A DNA stretch of 12,027 bases. Source: Planctomycetota bacterium. Lineage in GTDB: Bacteria; Planctomycetota; Phycisphaerae; Sedimentisphaerales; Anaerobacaceae. Numbering within the stretch: the first letter of the stretch is position 1; each line of letters starts with the position of its first letter. Location: the NCBI GenBank assembly GCA_023135255.1, contig JAGLTN010000352.1, forward strand, positions 1 through 12,027. The letters run 5' to 3'. The position numbers and the translations under genes are program-made. Shown here one piece after another: positions 1 to 6,920 of this stretch. The notes under the pieces were generated by a model that ran no database searches, had not been told where the DNA came from, and worked only from the letters and a program-made list of their open reading frames with translations.

Positions 1-6
1 TGATAT

Positions 7-1308
7 ATGTCAACAGCTGTTTTAGTTTTGTTAGTTAGCTTTGTAGTGCTTTTGCTTTTGAATGTACCGGTGGCGTTTTGTATGGGTATAGCGACGTTGC
101 TTAGCGTTATGGTATCCGGCGATTTGCCGAGCCTGCTGATCGTTGCTCAAAAGATGGCTACGGGGATCGATAGTTTTGCACTATTAGCGATACCGTTTTT
201 TATTTTATCAGGATTACTGATGGGTCATGGCGGGATTGCTCGCAGGCTGATAGATTTTGCTAATGCGATAGTTGGGCGTTTTACGGGTGGGCTTGCATTT
301 GTTAATATTTTAACTTGTATGCTTTTCGGTTCGATATCAGGCTCAGCGGCGGCGGCGGTTTCTTCGGTGGGCGGGTTTATGATTCCTCTGATGAATAAGA
401 TGGGGTATCATCGTGACTTTAATGCGTCTATCAGCATTACAGCTGCTACTACGGGTTTGCTTATTCCGCCCAGTAATGTGATGATCGTATATTCGCTGGC
501 GACTGGTGGGGCGTGTTCGATTGCAGCGATATTTATTGCGGGAATTTTGCCTGGTATTTTTGTTGGTGTTGGTCTTATGGTTGTTGCCGGGGTTATCTCC
601 GCTAAGAGAGGCTACGGCAAAGGAGAAAAGTTTAGTTTTGGAGAAAGCGTTAGAAGGTTTTTCGCTGCGATACCGGCGCTGCTTTTAATCATTATTGTTT
701 TAGGCGGGATATTGAAGGGTATTTTTACAGCTACCGAGGCTTCCGCGATCGCGGTTGTGTATTCGCTGATTCTCTCTGTTGTTGTTTACAGGGAGGTTAA
801 GGTAAAGGATTTGCCTGCGATAATTTTGCAGTCTGCGGTGACTACGGCGGTGGTGATGATACTTATCGCAACGTCGATGGCGATGAGCTGGTTTCTGGCG
901 AGGGAGAATGTGCCTCAAAATATAAGTGCGTTTTTGCTGGGCCTGACTGGCAGTAAAATTATGATACTGCTTATTATCAATGTTATGCTTCTTATCGTCG
1001 GAACATTTATGGATATGACACCTGCGGTTTTGATATTTACGCCGATATTTTTGCCTGTGATTAAATCTCTCGGCATGAGTCCGCTGCACTTCGGTATTAT
1101 AATGATAATGAATCTTTGTATCGGGATATGTACACCGCCTGTGGGGACGTGTTTGTTCCTCGGTTGCGGGATAGCTGAGACTACTGTTACGAAGGTGATT
1201 CGTCATATCCTGCCTTTCTTTGCGGCGATGGTAATCGTTCTGTTGATTTGCACTTATGTGCCGGCCATCTCGCTTTGGCTGCCTGAGTTATTCGGATTTA
1301 CAAATTAG
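7..1308 (+). CDS. dctM: TRAP transporter large permease (DctM family)
   Basis: Large membrane subunit of a tripartite ATP-independent periplasmic (TRAP) transporter, which imports organic acids using an ion gradient and a periplasmic binding protein. The 433-residue protein is hydrophobic throughout, as expected for a DctM with about 12 membrane segments, and has the usual family length. Recognisable blocks are NVPVAF near residue 19, the small-residue loop FGSISGSAAAAVSSVGG near 109-125, LIPPSN near 151-156, GTFMDMTPA near 337-345 and CTPPVGT near 380-386. A stop codon lies in frame at 1..3, so the ATG at 7 is the earliest possible start. The small permease (DctQ) and binding protein (DctP) are expected just upstream, outside the window. 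The neighbouring uronate genes suggest that a hexuronate or oligouronate is the cargo; this is inferred from context, not readable from the sequence. Confidence 0.95.
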   Translation: MSTAVLVLLVSFVVLLLLNVPVAFCMGIATLLSVMVSGDLPSLLIVAQKMATGIDSFALLAIPFFILSGLLMGHGGIARRLIDFANAIVGRFTGGLAFVNILTCMLFGSISGSAAAAVSSVGGFMIPLMNKMGYHRDFNASISITAATTGLLIPPSNVMIVYSLATGGACSIAAIFIAGILPGIFVGVGLMVVAGVISAKRGYGKGEKFSFGESVRRFFAAIPALLLIIIVLGGILKGIFTATEASAIAVVYSLILSVVVYREVKVKDLPAIILQSAVTTAVVMILIATSMAMSWFLARENVPQNISAFLLGLTGSKIMILLIINVMLLIVGTFMDMTPAVLIFTPIFLPVIKSLGMSPLHFGIIMIMNLCIGICTPPVGTCLFLGCGIAETTVTKVIRHILPFFAAMVIVLLICTYVPAISLWLPELFGFTN

Positions 1309-1323
1309 TGATGGAGTTTATTA

Positions 1324-2586
1324 ATGAGTAAAGTTAATGCTATTGTTGCCCAGTCGGGCGGGCCTACAGCAGCTATTAATTCAAGTGCTTGCGGCGTGAT
1401 ACAGGCTGCAATTGCCTGCGGTAAAATTGATAAAGTCTTTGGCGCGACCAATGGAATCTTAGGTGTTTTGAAAGAGGACCTTTTTGATATTACCGCGGAA
1501 AAGGGCCAGACTATTGAGGCTTTGAAAAGGACGCCGGCGGCGGCTATCGGCTCATGCAGGTATAAGCTGAAATCGCTTGAAGAATCCAAGGCTGACTATG
1601 AAAGAATCGTTGATGTTTTTAAGGCGCACGATATTCATTATTTCTTTTATGCGGGCGGAAATGATTCGATGGATACGGCGGATAAGGTTAATAAGCTTGC
1701 CAAAGAGACCGGCTATGAGCTTGTCTGTATCGGTGTGCCTAAGACGATAGATAACGATCTTGCCTGTACTGACCATTGCCCCGGCTATGGCAGTGTTGCT
1801 AAATATGTAGCTGCTTGTGCGATGTCTGCGGGCAAAGATACGGAGTCTTTGTATACTACCGATACCTGCACGATACTGGAAGTGATGGGCAGGAATGCAG
1901 GTTGGATAGCAGCGGCGACGGGGCTTGCAAGGCGTGAGGCACAGGATGCTCCGCACCTTATATATCTGCCTGAGTCGGCTTTCTCGCTGGAAAAGCTGGT
2001 TGCTGATGTTAAGGATGTTTATAATGAGTTTGGTCGGGTTTTTATTGTTGCGGGGGGAGGGTTGAAAAACGCCAACGGCGAATATATTACCGCTGACGCA
2101 GGGACGTTTGGCAGGGACAGTTTTGGTCATGCGCAGCTTGGCGGAGTTGGTGAAATATTTAAGAGTGTTATTGAAAGTCAAGTTGGGATAAAGGCGCGTT
2201 TTAATAAGCCTGGAACCGATCAAAGGGCGGCGATGTACTTTGCTTCTTTGACGGATGTGAATGAAGCGTATATGGCAGGCGAGGCGGCGGTAAAGGCTGC
2301 GATGGCTGGCGAGAACGGCAAGATGGTGACATTAGTGCGAGAAAATGGAAAAGATTATAAATGTACTACAGGACTTGTGGCGCTCAGTGATGTTGCTAAT
2401 GGTGAAAAGAAAGTGCCAGCTGAGTTTATTAATGAGGCAGGTAACGGGATAACCGAAGCGATGAAAGATTATGTTCGGCCTTTAGTGCAGGGCCAAGCCC
2501 CGATTACTATTGGTGATGATGGTTTGCCGGTTTATATGAGATTTGAGCGCAGGGCTTTGGAAAAGAAGTTGGCGAAGTATTTGTAA
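1324..2586 (+). CDS. pfp: Phosphofructokinase, pyrophosphate-dependent type
   Basis: Cytoplasmic phosphofructokinase of the PfkA fold, converting fructose 6-phosphate to fructose 1,6-bisphosphate, here probably with PPi as phosphoryl donor and hence reversibly. Evidence: an N-terminal QSGGPTAAIN loop (residues 10-19), GGNDS (111-115), the catalytic PKTIDND (139-145) and MGR (188-190). ATP enzymes such as E. coli PfkA have Gly at the positions equivalent to Asp114 (GGDGS) and Lys140 (PGTIDND); Asp and Lys there are the known marks of PPi use. At 420 residues it is longer than the approximately 320-residue ATP enzymes. An Asn113 stands where most relatives have Asp. A GGAG ribosome site lies 7 bases before the ATG, and the gene starts 15 bases after the permease. 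Its place in a uronate operon is unusual, since the classical uronate route bypasses phosphofructokinase; some PPi enzymes also use sedoheptulose 7-phosphate. Donor choice is inferred from two residues. Confidence 0.9.
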   Translation: MSKVNAIVAQSGGPTAAINSSACGVIQAAIACGKIDKVFGATNGILGVLKEDLFDITAEKGQTIEALKRTPAAAIGSCRYKLKSLEESKADYERIVDVFKAHDIHYFFYAGGNDSMDTADKVNKLAKETGYELVCIGVPKTIDNDLACTDHCPGYGSVAKYVAACAMSAGKDTESLYTTDTCTILEVMGRNAGWIAAATGLARREAQDAPHLIYLPESAFSLEKLVADVKDVYNEFGRVFIVAGGGLKNANGEYITADAGTFGRDSFGHAQLGGVGEIFKSVIESQVGIKARFNKPGTDQRAAMYFASLTDVNEAYMAGEAAVKAAMAGENGKMVTLVRENGKDYKCTTGLVALSDVANGEKKVPAEFINEAGNGITEAMKDYVRPLVQGQAPITIGDDGLPVYMRFERRALEKKLAKYL

Positions 2587-2602
2587 ATAAAGAAAGTGAA
2601 AC

Positions 2603-3850
2603 ATGATTCTTGAAAAGTATTCATTTGGGATGGGTGACAGATTTGCTCAACAGGGCAGGGCCCAGCTTCGGGCGTTGATAAAAGCCGCTGACGATGGTGT
2701 TGAAATTATACCGGTATGGAATAAGTCGCATCGTGAGCATACTACGATAGGCACTGAGCCTGCTTCGGTTAGGCAAGAAGCGGATAATGCGGCTGATGAG
2801 CTTGGCTGGGGAAAATCTTATTATGTTGATGCGGATCATATTGGTTTGGATAATGTTGATTTATTTATCGAGTCGAGTGACTTTTTTACTCTTGATGTTG
2901 CTGATTTCATCGGCAAAAGTTGTGGGTGGGATTTGCTGTCGGAATTTACTAATAAATATGAAGACTATCTTGGTGAGCTGAAGATCGATGGTATTGACGA
3001 AATTTTTGAGGTTACTCAGCCTATGCTTGAAGCGATAGGTGCTAAGTTTTTGTTGGCGATTATGGAGGCTGGTAAGATTTACAGCAGGATCGCCGGCGTT
3101 AAGGGTAGGGGTAATTTCATAACAGAAGTTTCTATGGACGAGACGGATATGCCTCAGAGTCCGGTTGAGATGTTTTTTATTCTTGCGATGATCGCTGATG
3201 AAAGGATACCTGCTCAGACGATTGCGCCGAAGTTTACGGGCAGGTTTAATAAAGGCGTCGATTATGTGGGCGATATCGATAAATTTACTACTGAGTTTGA
3301 GCAGGATTTGGCGGTTATCAGTTTAGCAGTTAAGAAATTTGATTTGCCGAGCAATCTTAAGCTGAGTATTCATTCGGGTAGTGACAAATTTTCTATCTAT
3401 CCAGCGATTAATAAAGCTATCAGAAAATTTAATGCGGGGCTTCATGTGAAGACAGCGGGGACTACATGGCTTGAAGAGATTATCGGGTTGGCTGCTGCAG
3501 GTGGCGACGGTCTTGAAATGGCTAAGGGGATATATGCTAAGGCGATTGCGAAGAAGGATGAGCTATGCGTCCCTTACGCGAGTGTTATTGATATCGATGA
3601 CGATAATCTGCCGGCGGTTGATGAGGTTAATGGGTGGTCGTCACAGCAGTTTGTAAATGCATTGCGACATGAGCAGAGCTGTGCGGGATATAATCCGGAT
3701 TTTCGTCAGCTGCTTCATGTTGCTTATAAGATAGCGGCGAAGTTGGGTAGCGATTATATAGATATGCTTGGCAAGTATGAGGATGTGGTCGCTCAAAACG
3801 TTACTGAAAATATTTATGACAGGCATTTGAAGCCTATATTTATAGATTGA
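2603..3850 (+). CDS. uxaE: Tagaturonate epimerase (UxaE family)
   Basis: Cytoplasmic epimerase interconverting D-tagaturonate and D-fructuronate, which lets galacturonate join the glucuronate branch without UxaA/UxaB (altronate dehydratase and oxidoreductase). The family was defined from Thermotoga maritima. The 415-residue protein opens with the family signature EKYSFGMGDRF (residues 4-14), then PVWNKSHREH (37-46), YVDADHIGLD (74-83, likely metal ligands Asp78/His79) and SDFFTLDVADFIG shortly after. The C-terminal half has SIHSGSDKF and LHVKTAGTTW, whose His residues are further metal-ligand candidates. The start lies 16 bases after the phosphofructokinase stop; only a weak purine-rich AAGAAAG precedes it, so the start rests mainly on the conserved N terminus. 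The next gene begins 19 bases after its stop and would take the product, fructuronate. No frameshift or truncation is seen. Confidence 0.92.
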   Translation: MILEKYSFGMGDRFAQQGRAQLRALIKAADDGVEIIPVWNKSHREHTTIGTEPASVRQEADNAADELGWGKSYYVDADHIGLDNVDLFIESSDFFTLDVADFIGKSCGWDLLSEFTNKYEDYLGELKIDGIDEIFEVTQPMLEAIGAKFLLAIMEAGKIYSRIAGVKGRGNFITEVSMDETDMPQSPVEMFFILAMIADERIPAQTIAPKFTGRFNKGVDYVGDIDKFTTEFEQDLAVISLAVKKFDLPSNLKLSIHSGSDKFSIYPAINKAIRKFNAGLHVKTAGTTWLEEIIGLAAAGGDGLEMAKGIYAKAIAKKDELCVPYASVIDIDDDNLPAVDEVNGWSSQQFVNALRHEQSCAGYNPDFRQLLHVAYKIAAKLGSDYIDMLGKYEDVVAQNVTENIYDRHLKPIFID

Positions 3851-3869
3851 TTTTGAAGGATAATTTTAA

Positions 3870-4688
3870 ATGGAAAATATATTTGATGTTAAAGATAAGT
3901 GTGTTGTTATCACCGGCGGTGCGGGGATATTGTGCAGCGAGATAGCAATTGGTTTGGCAAGGCTTGGAACAAAGATATGTATTGTTGATTATGACAGCTT
4001 GAGAGCTAATGAGGTTTGTAAAAAAATCGAGGCTGAGGGCAATTTTGCGATTCCGGTTGAAGCCAGTGTGCTGGATAAGAAGCAGGTTAAGGAAGCTTTT
4101 GTTTGTGCTCTTGAAACTATGGGCAGGATCGATGTTTTGATCAATGGCGCAGGCGGTAATAAGAAAGAAGCAACGTGCGGTGCTCCTACCACTTTTTTTG
4201 AGTTGGACGATGAAGCGATACGGGCGGTTTTTGATTTGAACTGCATGGGGACAATGATACCGTCGCAGGTATTCGGCGAGCAGATGGCTAAGCAGAACGC
4301 GGGTAATATCATCAATATTGCGTCGATGAATGCTTTTACGCCTTTGACTAATATCGCGGCGTATTCGGCTGCCAAAGCTGCTATTGCCAATTTTACAAAA
4401 TGGCTTGCGACGTATATGGCGCAGAGACATTCGACGGATATCAGGGTGAACGCGATTGCTCCGGGGTTCTTTTTGACCAAGCAGAATGAGTTTTTGCTGA
4501 TGGATGAAAAGACAGGCGGGCTAAGCAAAAGAGGTCAGCAAATAATCGACCATACCCCGATGGGCAGATTTGGCACCCCTGGCGACCTTGTTGGTACGAT
4601 AGCCTGGCTGATAAGCGATGCATCTAAATTTGTCACCGGCACAACAATTCCGATCGACGGCGGATTTAATGCGTTCAGCGGTGTTTAA
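3870..4688 (+). CDS. SDR-family fructuronate reductase / D-mannonate oxidoreductase
   Basis: Short-chain dehydrogenase/reductase, best read as reducing D-fructuronate to D-mannonate with NADH. It has 272 residues, normal for a classical SDR. Visible parts: dinucleotide loop TGGAGILC (15-22), acidic Asp40 at the end of the second strand (favours NAD(H) over NADP(H)), NGAGGN (92-97) in place of the usual NNAG, Asn124, and the catalytic Ser152, Tyr165 and Lys169 in YSAAK. NAPGF follows at 195-200 within VNAIAPGFF. The loop differs from the classical TGxxxGxG, but I recall TGG-G-VLC/G variants with INGAGGN in SDRs of uronate loci. AAGGA at 3856-3860 sits 9 bases before the ATG. Gene order right after UxaE supports fructuronate as substrate. 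Related SDRs are often named gluconate 5-dehydrogenase, so that activity is the main alternative. Confidence 0.85.
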   Translation: MENIFDVKDKCVVITGGAGILCSEIAIGLARLGTKICIVDYDSLRANEVCKKIEAEGNFAIPVEASVLDKKQVKEAFVCALETMGRIDVLINGAGGNKKEATCGAPTTFFELDDEAIRAVFDLNCMGTMIPSQVFGEQMAKQNAGNIINIASMNAFTPLTNIAAYSAAKAAIANFTKWLATYMAQRHSTDIRVNAIAPGFFLTKQNEFLLMDEKTGGLSKRGQQIIDHTPMGRFGTPGDLVGTIAWLISDASKFVTGTTIPIDGGFNAFSGV

Positions 4689-4726
4689 AGCAGAATTTTA
4701 AATTTTCAATATTCGGAGAAGAATGT

Positions 4727-5629
4727 ATGACTGATTATGCGAAAGCATTAAAGGATATGGCCCCTGAGAAAGACTGGCTTGTTGCGATAGATTCTGACGG
4801 GTGTGTTTTTGATACTATGGGAATCAAACAGCGGGAATGTTTTTGCCCGTGGATGATAACTTATTTTAATCTTCAGCCCGTGGCTGAGGCTGTGCGTCAG
4901 AGCAAAGAATTTACGGATCTGTTTTCCAGGACTCGCGGAGTTAATCGTCACAAGGCAATAGTAAGCATACTTACTGAGGTTCTGCCATCGCATCCGAAGG
5001 TTAAGGCCTATGGTTTCCAGGTGCCGAAGTTCGAGTATTATTGCAATTGGGTTAATGATCCGGATAGTCTTTTGAGTAATGAAGGGTTGCAGATGGCGAT
5101 CGATGAGGCTGACAGCGATGAGGCCAAGGCGCAATTGACTCGATGTCTTCAGTGGAGCAAAAAGGTTAATGAAGCTATTTTGCAGATAGTTAAGAATGTG
5201 CCGCCTTTTATGTTTGTTAAGGAGAGCTTACAGAAGATATCAGAAAAGGCGGATATTATTGTTTGCTCATCTACGCCCGGCGAGGCTTTGCAGAGAGAAT
5301 GGGCTGAGCACGATGTTGCGAAATATACCAAGGTTATTGCTGGTCAGGAAATGGGCAAAAAGGCTGAGCATTTGGCGATTATTAGTGAGAAATATGATAA
5401 GGATAAAATTCTGATGGTGGGTGATGCGCCGGGCGATCGCAATGCGGCTTTGGTAAATGATTTGCTTTTCTATCCGATTAATCCGGGAGCAGAAGAGCAG
5501 TCGTGGAAGAGATTTCACGATGAGGCTTTCGATAAATTTATTGAAGGCTCATATGCTGGGGAATATGAGGAAAAAGTTATAGCTGAATTCGATGAATGTT
5601 TGCCTGAAAATCCACCATGGTTGAAATAG
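4727..5629 (+). CDS. HAD-superfamily hydrolase, substrate unknown
   Basis: A 300-residue haloacid-dehalogenase-fold protein, probably a phosphatase. All four HAD motifs are visible: motif I DSDG with nucleophile Asp22 and Asp24; motif II around Ser181/Ser182 in VCSSTPGEAL; motif III Lys211 or Lys212 in GQEMGKKAEH; motif IV VGDAPGD with Asp233 and Asp237. Between motifs I and II is a mostly helical insertion of about 150 residues, a C1-type cap that would set substrate choice. GGAG at 4715-4718 lies 8 bases before the ATG at 4727 and decides for it over the ATG at 4723, which stops after three codons. It sits between the mannonate-forming SDR and the LarA homologue, 9 bases from the latter, so a role in the same pathway (sugar-acid phosphate removal, damage repair, or clearing a misphosphorylated intermediate) is plausible, but I cannot name the substrate. 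Confidence 0.85.
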   Translation: MTDYAKALKDMAPEKDWLVAIDSDGCVFDTMGIKQRECFCPWMITYFNLQPVAEAVRQSKEFTDLFSRTRGVNRHKAIVSILTEVLPSHPKVKAYGFQVPKFEYYCNWVNDPDSLLSNEGLQMAIDEADSDEAKAQLTRCLQWSKKVNEAILQIVKNVPPFMFVKESLQKISEKADIIVCSSTPGEALQREWAEHDVAKYTKVIAGQEMGKKAEHLAIISEKYDKDKILMVGDAPGDRNAALVNDLLFYPINPGAEEQSWKRFHDEAFDKFIEGSYAGEYEEKVIAEFDECLPENPPWLK

Positions 5630-5638
5630 GTTTATGAA

Positions 5639-6919
5639 ATGATAATTGAAAGACAAAATAAAGACGGTTTTGTAAGCAGTAGCGAGGCAGCGGAGGCGGT
5701 AGCGGAATTTTTCAAAGCTAATGATTATGCCGGCAAGCGAATTTTGCTGATAATCCCGGATAATACACGTTCCGGGCCTATAGGTGAAGTTTTCCAGATG
5801 ATTTATGAGCAGATCGGAGATAAGACGAAAGCTTTGGATTGCCTGGTTGCGTTGGGGACGCATCAGCCTATGACCGATGAGCAGATTTGTCAGAGGCTTT
5901 GCATAACAACGCAGCAGAGGAATGAAGAATATAAATCTGTGAAGTTTTTTAATCACCTCTGGGACAAAAAAGAAACTTTTACTTCTTTAGGTTCAATTTC
6001 AGCCGACGAGATCGAAGATATCAGCGGCGGGTTGTTCAGAGAAGAAGTTGATGTTTCGATTAATAAATTAATCCTTGATTATGATGAATTTTTTATTTTG
6101 GGGCCGGTATTTCCGCATGAGGTTGTTGGATTTTCGGGGGGGCATAAGTATATCTTTCCGGGGATCGCGGCGGCGGAGATAATTAACTTTTTTCATTGGC
6201 TTGGCGCGGTTGTCACTAACCCGATGGTTAACGGCAATAAATGGACTGTTACGAGAAAGGTTGTTGAAAAGGCAGCATCGTTAATTGATATGCCGAGAAA
6301 ATTGTTTGCTATCGTTGCTCTTGCCGATAAGCTGAAAGGGATTTTCATTGGTGATGTTTTGGAGGCGTGGGAAAAGGCGGCGGATCTTTCAGGTGATGTT
6401 CATATTGTTTATAAGGACAAGGCGTATAAAACCGTTTTGGGGATAGCGCCGCAGATGTATGATGATATCTGGACCGCGGGTAAGGTGATGTATAAGCTTG
6501 AGCCTATAGTCGCCGACGGCGGGACGTTGATAATTTATGCGCCGCATATCACTGAAATTTCTTATACGCATGGAAAGATACTCGATGAGATCGGCTATCA
6601 TTGCAGGGATTATTTCCTTAAGCAGTGGGATAAATTTAAAGACTATCCTCGCGGCGTGACTGCGCATTCGACGCATGTTAAGGGGATCGGCGCTTATGAA
6701 GATTCGATAGAAAAGCCGAGAATAAATGTGATATTGGCGACTTCGATAGATAAGCAGAGATGTGAGAAAGTTAATCTTGGGTATATGAACCCGGATGAGA
6801 TAAACATTGCTGATTATGAAAACAAAGAAGACCAGGGTGTGCTTGTTGTTGAACATGCCGGCGAACTTTTGCACAGGCTAAGCAGCGGATATATACCTGT
6901 TATGGAAAGGAAAATATAA
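5639..6919 (+). CDS. LarA-family nickel-pincer hydroxyacid racemase/epimerase; candidate D-mannonate/D-gluconate 2-epimerase
   Basis: Homologue of lactate racemase LarA, whose superfamily inverts the C2 hydroxyl of hydroxyacids by hydride transfer to a nickel-pincer nucleotide bound to a lysine. The 426 residues include PDNTR (40-44; LarA DxTR), GTHQPMT with His75 (LarA His108), PHEVVGFSGGHKYIFPG with His160 (LarA His174) and Lys170 (LarA Lys184, the cofactor tether), and His186 (LarA His200), so the catalytic set appears intact. Characterised members include lactate, malate, phenyllactate and hydroxyglutarate racemases and D-gluconate 2-epimerases. The upstream SDR should make mannonate and the downstream gene uses 6-phosphogluconate, so mannonate to gluconate is the best-fitting reaction; this is inferred from context. 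The cofactor makers LarB, LarC and LarE are not in the window. It starts 9 bases after the HAD gene, with only a weak AGG before the ATG, and ends one base before gnd. Confidence 0.88.
   Translation: MIIERQNKDGFVSSSEAAEAVAEFFKANDYAGKRILLIIPDNTRSGPIGEVFQMIYEQIGDKTKALDCLVALGTHQPMTDEQICQRLCITTQQRNEEYKSVKFFNHLWDKKETFTSLGSISADEIEDISGGLFREEVDVSINKLILDYDEFFILGPVFPHEVVGFSGGHKYIFPGIAAAEIINFFHWLGAVVTNPMVNGNKWTVTRKVVEKAASLIDMPRKLFAIVALADKLKGIFIGDVLEAWEKAADLSGDVHIVYKDKAYKTVLGIAPQMYDDIWTAGKVMYKLEPIVADGGTLIIYAPHITEISYTHGKILDEIGYHCRDYFLKQWDKFKDYPRGVTAHSTHVKGIGAYEDSIEKPRINVILATSIDKQRCEKVNLGYMNPDEINIADYENKEDQGVLVVEHAGELLHRLSSGYIPVMERKI
6906..6911 (+). promoter_or_regulatory. Ribosome binding site of gnd inside the end of the LarA homologue
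   Basis: AAAGGA lies 9 bases before the gnd ATG at 6921 and is inside the last codons of the preceding gene, whose stop ends at 6919. The single-base gap means ribosomes finishing the epimerase are placed at the gnd start, so translational coupling is likely. Confidence 0.6.
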
Positions 6920-6920
6920 A

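Noticed and set aside
700..1206. Long reverse-strand open frame under the permease gene
   Set aside because: Its predicted protein is rich in Arg, His, Tyr and Asn with no recognisable domain, and it lies wholly inside a confidently identified gene; it is an antisense shadow.
1552..2223. 223-codon reverse open frame under the phosphofructokinase
   Set aside because: No motif, odd composition and full overlap with a clear gene; the other reverse frames (for example 3840..4430, 3989..4528 and 10664..11404) fail for the same reasons.
4689..4726. AT-rich near-palindrome between the SDR and HAD genes as a terminator
   Set aside because: The AT arms are short and imperfect, there is no GC stem and no T run at the end, and a good ribosome site follows; read-through is more likely.
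5639..6919. Calling this gene a plain lactate racemase
   Set aside because: Superfamily members act on several hydroxyacids and nothing around it relates to lactate; the context favours a sugar acid.
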